The notes: a model not told the origin generated them from the letters alone. DNA of 53,752 nucleotides from an uncultured Endomicrobiia bacterium (GCA_938074745.1 CALJEJ010000012.1:1-53752); one strand, 5' to 3'; counted from the stretch's first letter, positions 8,554 through 18,213 are shown. Program-made: numbers and translations.

Positions 8554-9761
8554 AAATGAACGAGGTTATAACTACAACCCAAAAAATTATAACTGATGTT
8601 AAAAAATACGGTGACGTTGCTGTTGTGAAATATACTAGAAAATTTGATAATATAAAAAATTTTACCATTAAAGATATAAAAATAAAAGTTCCATCAAATT
8701 ATAACATTGCTGATAAAAAGTTTATTAGTTGTATACAATTAGCAATAAAAAATGTCTACAAGTTTCATCTTCAAGAACTAAAAAATATAAAAACTTCATG
8801 GAGTTTTGAACATAAGGGAATTACAATAGGACAAAAACTTATCCCTTTAGATTCTGTAGGTGTTTATATTCCTGGTGGACGTTACGGGTTTAATTATATT
8901 AGCACACTTATAATGTCAGTAATTCCTGCAAAAGTTGCCGGTGTGAAAAAAATAGTTGTAACAACACCACCACGAAATGTTACGAAATATTTTTTGTTTA
9001 CATCTTTTTTGTTAGGAATAAAAGAAATTTATGCTGTAGGCGGAGTGCAAGCAATCGCTGCTTTAGCATTGGGGACAAAAACGATACCTAAAGTTGATAT
9101 GATAGTAGGGCCGGGTAATATTTGGGTTACTGAAGCAAAAAGACAACTTGCTGGTGTTGTAGGGATAGATTTACTTGCAGGTCCTTCAGAGGTTGCAGTG
9201 GTAGCGGATAGTAGTGTACCATTGGACGAAATTTTATATGAACTACTTGCTCAAGCAGAACACGATAAACATGCACAAAGTTATTTAATAGGGTTAGATA
9301 ATAAAGTAATAAAAAGTATAAAGTCAAAATTGTATAAAGAGTATAAAGAATTTGTTCCACAAATAAAATTTATACAAGTTAAAACATTAAAAGAAGCGGT
9401 GAAAATAGTTAACGATATTGCGCCAGAACATTTAACTGTATTAGTAGATAAGTTTACTGATTACTTTTTAAATAATACTACAAATGCAGGAGCAATTTTT
9501 TTAGGCAAAAATTCCTCTTCTGTTTTAGGAGATTATATTGTAGGTCCTTCTCATATCCTACCTACAAACAGAACTGCAAAATTTAGTTCTGGTGTTTCAG
9601 TAGTGACTTTTATAAAAAAAATTAGTATAATAAAAATTAAATCTTCCACAGTTAACAGCAACTTATTTGTCGCAGGTTCAAAACTTGCTGAAATAGAAGG
9701 AATGAAATTTCATAAAATGTTACTAGATGAAAAGGCAAAAAGAAGTTGTAAGAAAAACTAA
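8550..9761 (+). CDS. hisD: Histidinol dehydrogenase
   Basis: A 403-residue enzyme that oxidises histidinol to histidine in two NAD-dependent steps. Conserved blocks: VGVYIPGGRYGFN, VGGVQAIAALALGT, the NAD-binding VGPGNIWVTEAKR, DLLAGPSEVAVVAD, LAQAEHDKHAQS and the catalytic Glu-His in APEHLTV. The protein starts only about 10 residues before the DVKKYGDVAVVKYT motif, so its N-terminus is shorter than the usual 430-residue enzyme. The start overlaps murA by 4 bases and the end overlaps hisB by 35 bases. Confidence 0.95.
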   Translation: MKMNEVITTTQKIITDVKKYGDVAVVKYTRKFDNIKNFTIKDIKIKVPSNYNIADKKFISCIQLAIKNVYKFHLQELKNIKTSWSFEHKGITIGQKLIPLDSVGVYIPGGRYGFNYISTLIMSVIPAKVAGVKKIVVTTPPRNVTKYFLFTSFLLGIKEIYAVGGVQAIAALALGTKTIPKVDMIVGPGNIWVTEAKRQLAGVVGIDLLAGPSEVAVVADSSVPLDEILYELLAQAEHDKHAQSYLIGLDNKVIKSIKSKLYKEYKEFVPQIKFIQVKTLKEAVKIVNDIAPEHLTVLVDKFTDYFLNNTTNAGAIFLGKNSSSVLGDYIVGPSHILPTNRTAKFSSGVSVVTFIKKISIIKIKSSTVNSNLFVAGSKLAEIEGMKFHKMLLDEKAKRSCKKN

Positions 9762-10311
9762 GGAAACGTTTGTAAAAGTAAAGCTTAATTTAGACGGGAC
9801 TGGGAAAAGTAAAATTTCTACTTCTATTCCTTTCCTTGACCATATGTTAGAACTTTTTGCGTTTCATGGTAAAATTGATTTGACTATAACATCACATGGA
9901 GATACACATATTGATGACCACCATATTGTTGAAGATATTGGAATAACTTTAGGTACAGCGTTCTACGCTGCAGTTAAGAAAAAACCTGGGATTGCACGGT
10001 TCGGTGAAGTGATTACTCCTATGGACGAGTCTTTATCATATGTTGCGTTAGATATTTCAGGTAGGCCATATTTAAGTTTTAAAGTAAAATTTCAGCCACA
10101 GTATAAGAAATCCGAGTTTGATTACAGTCTTATTTACGAATTTTTTCGTGCGTTTGTAAACAATGCAAAAGTGACTTTACATATAAAAATGCTTGAACAA
10201 GGGAATAATCATCATATATGCGAATCAATATTTAAAGGGTTAGGTCGGGCTGTAAACCAAGCTGTAAGAGTTGTTTCAACTAAAACATCCTCGACTAAAG
10301 GAATTTTATAA
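9727..10311 (+). CDS. hisB: Imidazoleglycerol-phosphate dehydratase
   Basis: A 194-residue monofunctional dehydratase for the sixth step of histidine synthesis. The metal-binding His clusters are present: FLDHMLELFAFHG, GDTHIDDHHIVEDIGI, then LHIKMLEQGNNHHICES near the end. There is no histidinol-phosphatase domain, unlike enterobacterial HisB. The start lies 35 bases inside hisD. The chosen ATG 9727 gives the customary VRKTKETFVKVKLNLDGTG N-terminus. Confidence 0.95.
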   Translation: MKRQKEVVRKTKETFVKVKLNLDGTGKSKISTSIPFLDHMLELFAFHGKIDLTITSHGDTHIDDHHIVEDIGITLGTAFYAAVKKKPGIARFGEVITPMDESLSYVALDISGRPYLSFKVKFQPQYKKSEFDYSLIYEFFRAFVNNAKVTLHIKMLEQGNNHHICESIFKGLGRAVNQAVRVVSTKTSSTKGIL

Positions 10312-10312
10312 T

Positions 10313-11038
10313 ATGTTAATAATTCCAGCAGTAGATTTACACCAAGGTAAATGTGTACGGTTAACTCAAGGTAGACTTGATAAAGAAACTGTTTATTCTA
10401 CTGATCCTGTATTTGTTGCTCGATTGTGGCAAACAAAAGGTGCAAAACGGTTACACCTTGTAGATCTTGACGGTGCGTATTGCGGTATTGTTCAACATTG
10501 GGACATAATAAAAAATATAAGAAAACAGCTTACAATACCGATAGAATTTGGAGGTGGAGTAAGAACATTAAAAACTGTAGAAAAACTTGATAAAATAGGA
10601 ATTGATAAAATCATTATAAGTACCGTATTAATCAGTAATCCTATAGAAGCAAAAAAAATTGTGCAAAAATATAAAGAAAAAATTATGGTTGCTGTAGATG
10701 TGTTCGAGGGTAAAATTGCAATCGGTGGTTGGAAAGATAAAATGCCTATTGAAGCGAAAGAGTTTATGCAGCAAATTGCTCAATTAGGAATAAATGAAAT
10801 TATTTTAACTGATATTTCACGAGAAGGGTTGTTAGAAGGTATAGATCTTGATAATATTTCAAAGTTGATTGAAGGTACAAAGTTTAATGTAATAGTTTCT
10901 GGCGGAATCACAACTTTAGACGATGTTAGAAAATTAAAAATGTTAGAACCGTATGGTGTAGTAGGTGTGGTCATAGGTAAAGCACTTTATGCAGAAAAAA
11001 TTATACTTGAAGAAGCAATTGCTATTGCAGAGTCATGA
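10313..11038 (+). CDS. hisA: Phosphoribosylformimino-5-aminoimidazole carboxamide ribotide isomerase
   Basis: A 241-residue TIM-barrel isomerase (ProFAR to PRFAR). The N-terminus [17 protein letters not shown] contains the first catalytic Asp (D8). The second half has [15 protein letters not shown], then [17 protein letters not shown] and a phosphate-binding [11 protein letters not shown] use ATG 10313, one base after the hisB stop, because homologues begin at MLIIPAVD; an earlier in-frame start inside hisB would add 14 unconserved residues. It overlaps hisI by 4 bases. Confidence 0.95.
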   Translation: MLIIPAVDLHQGKCVRLTQGRLDKETVYSTDPVFVARLWQTKGAKRLHLVDLDGAYCGIVQHWDIIKNIRKQLTIPIEFGGGVRTLKTVEKLDKIGIDKIIISTVLISNPIEAKKIVQKYKEKIMVAVDVFEGKIAIGGWKDKMPIEAKEFMQQIAQLGINEIILTDISREGLLEGIDLDNISKLIEGTKFNVIVSGGITTLDDVRKLKMLEPYGVVGVVIGKALYAEKIILEEAIAIAES

Positions 11039-11454
11039 TTATGAAATTAACTCCTAAGAAAATTATAGAATTTGTTGAATCGTTAAAATTTGATACAAAA
11101 ACTAAACTTATTCCTGCTGTTGTACAAGATTATAAAGATAATACAATTTTGATGTTAGCCTATATGAATAAAGAATCTCTGATAAAAACTTTGCAGACAA
11201 AAAAAATGTGGTATTATAGCCGGTCTCGAAAAAAATTGTGGATGAAAGGTGAACAGTCAGGTCACCTGCAGTTAGTAAAACAAGTATATATTGACTGTGA
11301 TAATGACTGTCTGTTATTCAAAGTAAAACAGGTAGGTGAAGCAAGTTGTCATACAGGATATAGGAGTTGTTTTTATAGAAAATTAGATTCTAAAGGAAAT
11401 CTAAAAATTATAGCAAAAAAAATTTTTGACCCTAAAAAAGTTTATACTTTATAA
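11035..11454 (+). CDS. hisI: Phosphoribosyl-AMP cyclohydrolase
   Basis: A 139-residue enzyme that opens the purine ring of PR-AMP, the third step of histidine synthesis. Signature: [38 protein letters not shown] with metal-binding D87, D89 and D91 plus C88, and CHTGYRSCF with C105 and C112 as zinc ligands. There is no fused HisE pyrophosphohydrolase domain. With hisD, hisB and hisA it makes a partial pathway set; hisG, hisE, hisF, hisH and hisC are not in this window. Confidence 0.95.
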   Translation: MIMKLTPKKIIEFVESLKFDTKTKLIPAVVQDYKDNTILMLAYMNKESLIKTLQTKKMWYYSRSRKKLWMKGEQSGHLQLVKQVYIDCDNDCLLFKVKQVGEASCHTGYRSCFYRKLDSKGNLKIIAKKIFDPKKVYTL

Positions 11455-11462
11455 AATAGGTA

Positions 11463-12299
11463 ATGAAAAAACTAAAATTTGCAAAATTTGTAGCAAGTGG
11501 GAACGATTTTGTAATATTGAACAATATTGATAAAAAAATTAACCCTAAGAGATATCCTATAATTGCACAAAAGTTATGTAGAAGGAAATTTTCTGTTGGT
11601 GCAGATGGTTTATTAATTATTGAACCTTCTTCAAATCCTTACTACGCATTCAAAATGGTATATTATAATTCTGATGGTAGCAAAGCTTCAATGTGTGGCA
11701 ATGGAGCACGATGTATATCATATTATGCCTATGAATTAGAACTTTGCGAAGATGAAGTAAGTTTTGAAACTGACGCTGGCGTAGTAAAGTGTCAAATAAA
11801 ACGTACTAACACTGTAAAGTTAAAATTACCAGAACCAAAAGATACAAAATTAGATTTTGTTATAAATGTTAACAACAAAGAAATAACTGCAAATTTTGTT
11901 AACACAGGGGTGCCTCATACTGTAATTTTCGTTGAAGATATTGAAAAAGTAGATGTTAATCTTTTAGGTAAAGAGATAAGATATCATAAATTATTCATGC
12001 CTGAAGGAACAAACGTAAATTTTGTAAAAGTTTTAGATAAACATAATCTTATTGTAAGAACTTATGAACGTGGAGTTGAAAACGAAACTTTGTCTTGTGG
12101 GACAGGAGTAACAGCTTCTGCTGTTATTTCTGCAATAAAAGGTTTTGTTGTCTCACCAGTTAGTTGTTTAACTCAAAGTAATGAAAAACTTATTATAAAG
12201 TTTAAAAAGAATTATCCAGAAGATATAATTTCTCCGGTGTCAGATTTATTTTTAGAAGGTAAGGTATATCATGTATTTGACGGTGAAATAGAGATTTAA
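11463..12299 (+). CDS. dapF: Diaminopimelate epimerase
   Basis: A 278-residue PLP-independent epimerase that converts LL- to meso-diaminopimelate for lysine and peptidoglycan. The two catalytic cysteines are visible: C78 in MCGNGARC and C212 in LSCGTGVTAS. The N-terminus (KFAKFVASGNDFVIL) and NSDGSKASMCGNG are standard. It starts 8 bases after hisI and begins the lysine/DAP part of the cluster. Confidence 0.96.
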   Translation: MKKLKFAKFVASGNDFVILNNIDKKINPKRYPIIAQKLCRRKFSVGADGLLIIEPSSNPYYAFKMVYYNSDGSKASMCGNGARCISYYAYELELCEDEVSFETDAGVVKCQIKRTNTVKLKLPEPKDTKLDFVINVNNKEITANFVNTGVPHTVIFVEDIEKVDVNLLGKEIRYHKLFMPEGTNVNFVKVLDKHNLIVRTYERGVENETLSCGTGVTASAVISAIKGFVVSPVSCLTQSNEKLIIKFKKNYPEDIISPVSDLFLEGKVYHVFDGEIEI

Positions 12300-12320
12300 T
12301 TTTTTATAAGGGGGAAGAAG

Positions 12321-13211
12321 ATGTTTCAAGGTTCTATAGTAGCGTTAGTAACACCATTCAAAGATGGTAAAGTAGACGAACAAAAATTGTTAGATTTAGT
12401 AGAATTTCATATTGCACAAAAAACTGATGCTATTTTACCTTGTGGGACTACTGGTGAATCACCTACATTATCGTATGAAGAACATAATAAAATCATAGAA
12501 TTAGTAGTAAAACATGCAAGAGGAAGAATACCCGTAATAGGTGGTACTGGCAGTAACTCTACTTTAGAAACATTATTGTTATCAGAACATGCAAAACAAG
12601 TAGGTTGTGATGCTATACTTTTAGTTGTTCCTTATTACAATAAACCCTCTCAAGAAGGACTTTTTCAACATTATGTTACAGTTGCTCAAAAAATTAACAC
12701 CCCAATAATATTGTACAACATTCCTTCAAGAACAGGTGTAAATCTTGAACCAGAAACGTTTGTACGTATAGCAAAGAAATGTAAAAATATTATAGGAATA
12801 AAAGAAGCTTCAGGGTCAATTGAACAAATATCACAAATATTTTACCGACTTAAAGAAGAAAATTTGGATGATAGAGTAAGAATTTTCAGTGGAGATGATT
12901 CTTTAACCTATCCTATAATGACACTTGGTGGTAAAGGTGTAATTTCAGTAGTAGCAAATATTATTCCTGAAAAAATGCACAACTTTACACAGTACCTTTT
13001 AAATAACAAATATGAAGAAGCACAGAAAATACATTATGAACTCTATCCATTGTTTAAAGCGATGTTTATAGAAACAAATCCTGTTCCTGTAAAAACTGCT
13101 ATGGGAATGATGGGTTTATGTTCTTCGGAGGTAAGGTTACCTTTAGTACCGATGTCACCACAAAACAATCAAAAGTTGGCAGATGTGTTGAAAAAATATA
13201 ATTTGATTTAA
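12321..13211 (+). CDS. dapA: 4-hydroxy-tetrahydrodipicolinate synthase
   Basis: A 296-residue class I aldolase-fold enzyme that condenses pyruvate with aspartate semialdehyde. K161 in IIGIKEASGS is the Schiff-base lysine. Y132 and R137 (LYNIPSRTGV) and the CGTTGESPTL loop complete the active site. The start follows a good Shine-Dalgarno (AAGGGGGAAGAAG). The sequence is full length. Confidence 0.96.
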   Translation: MFQGSIVALVTPFKDGKVDEQKLLDLVEFHIAQKTDAILPCGTTGESPTLSYEEHNKIIELVVKHARGRIPVIGGTGSNSTLETLLLSEHAKQVGCDAILLVVPYYNKPSQEGLFQHYVTVAQKINTPIILYNIPSRTGVNLEPETFVRIAKKCKNIIGIKEASGSIEQISQIFYRLKEENLDDRVRIFSGDDSLTYPIMTLGGKGVISVVANIIPEKMHNFTQYLLNNKYEEAQKIHYELYPLFKAMFIETNPVPVKTAMGMMGLCSSEVRLPLVPMSPQNNQKLADVLKKYNLI

Positions 13212-13218
13212 TTCTTAA

Positions 13219-13827
13219 ATGAAAAAATTAATTTTATTTTTAGTTTTTTTATTAATTTTCGCTCAGGCTTTTTCAGAAATAAAAACAAATGATATTTTTA
13301 AAGGATTGCCTAAAGGATTATACGCTGCAATAATTACAGATTATGGGAATATAGTTTTTGAACTTTATGAGACAAAAGCACCTAAAACAGTAAAAAATTT
13401 TGTAGACCTTGCGTTAGGAAAGAAAGAATGGATAGACCCACTATCAGCTAAAAAAGTTAAAAGACGGTTTTACGATGGACTGATTTTCCATCGTGTAATA
13501 CCAAATTTTGTAATCCAGACAGGTTGTCCATTAGGAAATGGTACTGGAGGGCCAGGCTATACTTTTGAAGACGAATGTACACCTGAGTTAAGGTTTGACC
13601 GTGCAGGAAGAGTTGCAATGGCAAACCGAGGACCTAATACTAACGGGTCACAAATTTTTATCACTTTAGGACCAACTCCATGGCTGGATATGAAACATAC
13701 AATTTTTGGTCAAGTGGTTTCTGGACAAGATGTTGTTGAACATATTGCCAATGTACCACGCGATATGAAAGATAAACCAATTTCTGCTGTATATGTTCGC
13801 AAAGTAATTATAAAACGTATAAAGTAA
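13219..13827 (+). CDS. Exported cyclophilin-type peptidyl-prolyl isomerase
   Basis: A 202-residue protein with an N-terminal signal peptide (MKKLILFLVFLLIFAQAFSE) and a full cyclophilin domain: ITDYGNIVFELYETKAPKTV, FYDGLIFHRVIPNFVIQ with the catalytic Arg, GNGTGGPGYTFEDE, AMANRGPNTNGSQIFITLG and LDMKHTIFGQV. It should assist folding of envelope proteins by isomerising Xaa-Pro bonds. The gene sits inside the dap cluster, 7 bases after dapA. There is no obvious functional link to lysine synthesis. Confidence 0.92.
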   Translation: MKKLILFLVFLLIFAQAFSEIKTNDIFKGLPKGLYAAIITDYGNIVFELYETKAPKTVKNFVDLALGKKEWIDPLSAKKVKRRFYDGLIFHRVIPNFVIQTGCPLGNGTGGPGYTFEDECTPELRFDRAGRVAMANRGPNTNGSQIFITLGPTPWLDMKHTIFGQVVSGQDVVEHIANVPRDMKDKPISAVYVRKVIIKRIK

Positions 13828-13882
13828 ACTTTATTATCACTAAAATGAAAAATTAAATTATTATCTTTTGGAGGACAAAGTT

Positions 13883-14206
13883 ATGGTAAAAAAAATCGTG
13901 AATGTTCCATTGGCTATCTATACACCGGAATTTTTAATTACAGGGTTTGTCAAAATATCTCCAAGAAAAAAATTTTTTTTAAAACCATATGTTCCACGAC
14001 GAATTTCCGAAATCATAGATATTGCAGGAGAAAGAATGGAACGTGTTGGTGAAAAAGAATTTCTTGAAGTAGCCAATGCTGATATTCAAGATTTGAGAAC
14101 CAATACTATGTTAAAAACTCAAGTGAAACGTGTTGTGGTTAGCAAAAGTGCTATAAGGATAATTATACCTATAGAAATTCCACCATTTGAAGAAGAAAGA
14201 GTATAA
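13883..14206 (+). CDS. Small conserved protein of unknown function (DUF6812-like?)
   Basis: I do not recognise this 107-residue protein with certainty. It starts at ATG 13883, placed by the strong GGAGGACAAAGTT Shine-Dalgarno, and not at the in-frame ATG 15 bases upstream. It begins VKKIVNVPLAIYTPEFLITG and is mostly beta-strand in appearance, with a middle SEIIDIAGERMERVGEKEF and a final VKRVVVSKSAIRIIIPIEI. The pattern T-P-x-x-x-I-x-G followed later by a strand and V-V-S-K-S recalls small DUF6812-type proteins, but that is a loose impression. It is cytoplasmic, with no signal or membrane segment. It sits between the cyclophilin gene and dapB, 15 bases from dapB. Confidence 0.65.
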   Translation: MVKKIVNVPLAIYTPEFLITGFVKISPRKKFFLKPYVPRRISEIIDIAGERMERVGEKEFLEVANADIQDLRTNTMLKTQVKRVVVSKSAIRIIIPIEIPPFEEERV

Positions 14207-14221
14207 TTAGGAGATAAAATA

Positions 14222-15001
14222 ATGTTAAAACTTACAATAATAGGTGCACTTGGTCGTATGGGGAGAAAAATTACAGAAATATCTCTTTCTGATCCTGAAA
14301 TAGAAATTGTTGGTTTAATTGAAAGTCCTTTTCATAAAGATATAAATAAAAAAATTTATCCTACATTGCCTGAAGTCTTGCCAGACTTAACAAAAGTTAT
14401 TTTTAATACAGATGTGGTCATTGATTTTTCAACGCCACAAGCAACTCAAGAAGTTGTCTTTGTTTGTAAAAACAATAAAAAACCTATTGTAATTGGTACA
14501 ACAGGACATACACAACAACAAATAACAGAAATTTGTTCTGCAGCGAAAATTATCCCAATTGTACTGTCGCCAAATATGAGTGTTGGTATGAACATATTTT
14601 TTAAACTTATAGAGTCTATTGTAAAATTGGCAAAAAAAATAAATTATGATATAGAAATAATAGAAACACATCACAGAAATAAAAAAGATGCTCCGTCAGG
14701 TACTGCAAAAAAAATTATGGAAATTATAAAAAATTTTTTACCTGAAACTAAATTTGTATTTTCTCGTGAAGGAGAAAATATAAAACGAAGTAATACTGAA
14801 GTAGGAGTGTTTTCAATTCGTGCAGGAGATATTGTTGGAGAACATAAAGTATTGTTTGTTACTGAGGGGGAAAAAATAGAACTTACACATACTGCTTTTT
14901 CAAGAGATATTTTCGCTATTGGAGCACTCTCAGCAGCAAAATGGGTTGTTGATAAACCTCCAGGGTTGTATAATATGTATGACGTAATTGGTATTGATTA
15001 A
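14222..15001 (+). CDS. dapB: 4-hydroxy-tetrahydrodipicolinate reductase
   Basis: A 259-residue NAD(P)H-dependent reductase, the step after DapA. The Rossmann motif GALGRMGRKI is at the N-terminus, DVVIDFSTPQAT lies mid-domain, and the catalytic and substrate loop ETHHRNKKDAPSGTAKK is intact. The C-terminal FSIRAGDIVGEHKVLF and LTHTAFSRDIFAIGAL are family hallmarks. An AGGAGATAAAATA Shine-Dalgarno precedes the ATG. Full length. Confidence 0.96.
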   Translation: MLKLTIIGALGRMGRKITEISLSDPEIEIVGLIESPFHKDINKKIYPTLPEVLPDLTKVIFNTDVVIDFSTPQATQEVVFVCKNNKKPIVIGTTGHTQQQITEICSAAKIIPIVLSPNMSVGMNIFFKLIESIVKLAKKINYDIEIIETHHRNKKDAPSGTAKKIMEIIKNFLPETKFVFSREGENIKRSNTEVGVFSIRAGDIVGEHKVLFVTEGEKIELTHTAFSRDIFAIGALSAAKWVVDKPPGLYNMYDVIGID

Positions 15002-15024
15002 GTAGAATTGATTATTGTCACAAG

Positions 15025-15795
15025 ATGAAGATTGGATTTGCCAAAGTAGAGTATAACAATAAAATTCTTTATGGAATTATAGATTTTTATAAAAACTGTA
15101 TAAAAACTATTAATAATTCTTATTTTGAAAACTATGAATTTGACGGTAACACAATTGAGTTTAAGAAAAACAACATAAAATTCCTACCTCCAACTTCACC
15201 TACTAAGATTGTTTGTTTAGGACTTAACTATAAAGATCATGCTGAAGAGCTAAAAATGCCAATACCTTCAGAACCTATAATTTTTATAAAACCGCCTTCT
15301 TCAATAATTGGAGATAAAGATAATATTATTTATCCACCAAATGTTCAACAACTAGACTACGAAGCTGAACTCGCAGTAGTGATAAAATCTAAGTGTAAAA
15401 ATGTAAAAGAAACTGAAGTAGATAAATATATTTTAGGTTATACTTGTTTTAACGATGTTACAGCACGCGATTTACAAAGAAAAGATGGTCAATGGACAAG
15501 GTCAAAATCTTTTGACACTTTTGCACCAATTGGGCCATATATTGTTTCAGGAATAGATGTAAGTAATTTAAATATACAAGCAATACTTAACGACAAAATT
15601 GTACAAAATTCTACTACTGCAAACATGATTTTTAGTATAGAATATGTTATAAGTTTTGTCTCTCACATAATGACACTTTACCCTGGTGATGTAATTTCTT
15701 TAGGTACACCTGTAGGTGTGGGACCAATGCAACCAGGAGATAAAATTGTTGTAAAAATTGAATCTATTGGAGAATTAACTAACTATGTGGTATAA
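15025..15795 (+). CDS. Fumarylacetoacetate hydrolase-family protein
   Basis: A 256-residue protein of the FAH fold (2-hydroxyhepta-2,4-diene-1,7-dioate isomerase, acylpyruvase or oxaloacetate tautomerase group). Hallmarks: CLGLNYKDHAEELKM, PIIFIKPPSSIIG, the metal-binding YEAELAVVI pair of Glu, FNDVTARDLQRKDGQW, KSFDTFAPIGPYIV and PGDVISLGTPVGVGPMQPGD. The exact substrate cannot be told from sequence; many such genes remove oxaloacetate enol or acylpyruvates. Its last 11 bases overlap the following TPR gene. Confidence 0.88.
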   Translation: MKIGFAKVEYNNKILYGIIDFYKNCIKTINNSYFENYEFDGNTIEFKKNNIKFLPPTSPTKIVCLGLNYKDHAEELKMPIPSEPIIFIKPPSSIIGDKDNIIYPPNVQQLDYEAELAVVIKSKCKNVKETEVDKYILGYTCFNDVTARDLQRKDGQWTRSKSFDTFAPIGPYIVSGIDVSNLNIQAILNDKIVQNSTTANMIFSIEYVISFVSHIMTLYPGDVISLGTPVGVGPMQPGDKIVVKIESIGELTNYVV

Positions 15796-17356
15796 AAAAT
15801 TTTTATATATTTTATTGTTAATTGTAGTAGCAGCAGAGATAAGTTTTGCGTTCAAAGAAACTTACTATACATACGTAGAAGGACTATTAGCAATCCAACG
15901 AGGAAATTACGAAGATGCTGTAGAAAAGTTTGAATACATAATAACTAAGGATACACAAGCAATAGAAGTAGCTAAACAGTTGTTATATTTGTATATTCTT
16001 ACTGGGAAAATTGAAAGAGTGAAAAATTTTACTCCTTTCATATTAGATAATATAACCGATATAGAACTGTTAATTTCAATAGGTAATTTATTATGGTTAG
16101 ATGGTGAGAATGATATTGCAATAAAATTTTTCAACAAGGTTTTAGAAATAGATCCACAAAATAAAACTGCAATTTTAAGTTTAGCACAGATAAATTTTTC
16201 CTCTGATACACAAAAATCATCTGAATTGTATTCACAATATTTAAAAGATATCCCAGAAGATATAGATGTATTATTTCAATCTGCATTAACAGAGTATAGA
16301 TTAGGTAACTACGATACTGCTAAGAAAATGTTAAAAAAAGTTGTAGAATCACAACCTGATAATGTAATTGCAAAAGTTATTTTAAGTGACTTACTTTGTA
16401 TTACAACAGATTACTTGTCTACGGAAGTTGAAAAAGGATATATTGAATATTTAGAAAAATTTCCTGAAGACTATCATGTGATGTTAAAACTTGTCATTTT
16501 ATTGTTTATAAAAGAAAAATATGATGTAGCAGAAAAATATATAAAAAAATTAGAACAAATTCCTAAGAAGGAATTCACTGCTGAACATAGTTATTTTATT
16601 GCTATGTTTTACGAATATAAGAAAGATTTTAAAAAAGCAATAAGATTTATGGAAAAATGTATAAAATTACAAAAGTCAGAACATCCTGAGAATTTACTGG
16701 CCCACATTAAGGTAAGTTATTATTATATAGTTACTAAAAAATTTAATAAAGCAAAAGAAAAATTAAATTATGTTATAAAAAAATATGATAACCTAAACGC
16801 AAAAATAATGTTGGCACTATTATACATTGACATAAAAAAATATGTTAATGCAATAAAACTGTTAGAGAATATAGTCCAGTCACCACAAAATTTCCCTAAA
16901 GCATATTTTTATCTTGGATATTGTTATGACCAAATTGGGAAATTTGAACTTGCAGAAAAATATTTTCTTGAATCTATTTCAAAAAATCCTAATGACCACG
17001 AATCTTTAAACTACTTAGGTTATAGTTACGTTGAAAAAAATATAAAACTTGATGTAGCCAAAGAGTATATTGAAAAAGCGTTGTTACTTGATCCTGGCAA
17101 TCCCGCATATGAGGACTCTTTAGGATGGTTGTACTATCGTCAAGGTGAGTATATTAAAGCAGAAGAAATAATAAGCAACGCAGCACAAAAAATTAATGAC
17201 CCAATAATATTTGACCATTTAGGAGACATAAAGGTGAAACTTAATAAAAAAGAACAGGCAATTGAATTTTATAAAAAATCGTTACAGTTAGATCCCAAAA
17301 ATAAAAAAATAAAACTTAAATTAAAAAATCTTTTATCAGAACTGAAACAAAAATAA
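15785..17356 (+). CDS. Exported tetratricopeptide-repeat protein
   Basis: A 523-residue protein with a signal peptide (residues 1-22, ending FAF) and tandem TPR units over nearly the whole mature length. Clear units include GNYEDAVEKFEYII, NDIAIKFFNKVLEIDPQN, GNYDTAKKMLKKVVESQPDN, GKFELAEKYFLESISKNPND and KEQAIEFYKKSLQLDPKN. The domain pattern resembles periplasmic scaffold or outer-membrane assembly TPR proteins. No enzymatic domain is seen. It overlaps the FAH gene by 11 bases and its stop overlaps the ispE start by one base. Function unknown. Confidence 0.85.
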   Translation: MWYKKFLYILLLIVVAAEISFAFKETYYTYVEGLLAIQRGNYEDAVEKFEYIITKDTQAIEVAKQLLYLYILTGKIERVKNFTPFILDNITDIELLISIGNLLWLDGENDIAIKFFNKVLEIDPQNKTAILSLAQINFSSDTQKSSELYSQYLKDIPEDIDVLFQSALTEYRLGNYDTAKKMLKKVVESQPDNVIAKVILSDLLCITTDYLSTEVEKGYIEYLEKFPEDYHVMLKLVILLFIKEKYDVAEKYIKKLEQIPKKEFTAEHSYFIAMFYEYKKDFKKAIRFMEKCIKLQKSEHPENLLAHIKVSYYYIVTKKFNKAKEKLNYVIKKYDNLNAKIMLALLYIDIKKYVNAIKLLENIVQSPQNFPKAYFYLGYCYDQIGKFELAEKYFLESISKNPNDHESLNYLGYSYVEKNIKLDVAKEYIEKALLLDPGNPAYEDSLGWLYYRQGEYIKAEEIISNAAQKINDPIIFDHLGDIKVKLNKKEQAIEFYKKSLQLDPKNKKIKLKLKNLLSELKQK

Positions 17357-18213
17357 TGTTTACATTATTATCTCCTGCAAAAATTAATCTATTGTTAGAT
17401 ATCGTAGGGAAACGATCTGATGGGTATCACAATATTATTAGTGTAGTTCAAACTGTCTCTTTATACGACGTAATTGAAGTTGAACCGATAAAACAGAATA
17501 AAATTATTGTTGAATGTAATATTAAAAATTTATGTATGGAGAATAATTTATGCTACAAAGTTGTTTCTTTCATCAAAGAACAGTTTTTGGTTAAATCTGG
17601 AGTTAAAATTTTAATAAAGAAACATATTCCTTTAGGTAGTGGGTTAGGTGGTGCTTCGTCAAATGCAGCAACTGTATTAAAATTTTTATTACAATTATGG
17701 AAAATAAAAGTAGATAAGAGTGAGTTAATAAGATTAGTTTCTAAAATAGGTAAAGATATACCATACTTTTTTTACAACAGTTGTTGTTTAGTAGAATCTA
17801 CGGGCGAAAAAATAATCCCATTAATACCTTGCTGGAAAAATAATCCTTTATGGATATTGTTAATATATCCTCAAATATCTTTGTCTACAAAAGAAGTGTA
17901 TGAACGGTTTGATATAATGTTGCCTGATTATAAACCTAAATCTGATAAAAAAAATATTTTAAAATGGATAAAAATAGGAAATTTTCAAGATTTATTATAT
18001 AACGCATTACAACCTGTTGCTGAAAAATTGTGTCCAGAATTAAAACAAATAAAGATATTACTTGCCAAGGGTGGATTTAAAAATATTAATATGTCAGGCT
18101 CAGGTTCTACTATATACGCTGTGTTTAATAACGAAAAAGAAATGTTCAAATGTATAGATTTTTTGAAGAAATATAGTAATTACAAAATTTTTATTGTAAA
18201 AACTATAAATTAG
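17356..18213 (+). CDS. ispE: 4-diphosphocytidyl-2-C-methyl-D-erythritol kinase
   Basis: A 285-residue GHMP kinase of the MEP isoprenoid pathway. SPAKINLLLDIVGKRSDGYHNI is the family N-terminus (Lys plus Asn for substrate), HIPLGSGLGGASSNAA is the ATP loop and MSGSGSTIYAVF is the C-terminal glycine motif. DIPYFF (catalytic Asp) also matches. It overlaps the TPR gene by 1 base. Confidence 0.94.
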   Translation: MFTLLSPAKINLLLDIVGKRSDGYHNIISVVQTVSLYDVIEVEPIKQNKIIVECNIKNLCMENNLCYKVVSFIKEQFLVKSGVKILIKKHIPLGSGLGGASSNAATVLKFLLQLWKIKVDKSELIRLVSKIGKDIPYFFYNSCCLVESTGEKIIPLIPCWKNNPLWILLIYPQISLSTKEVYERFDIMLPDYKPKSDKKNILKWIKIGNFQDLLYNALQPVAEKLCPELKQIKILLAKGGFKNINMSGSGSTIYAVFNNEKEMFKCIDFLKKYSNYKIFIVKTIN

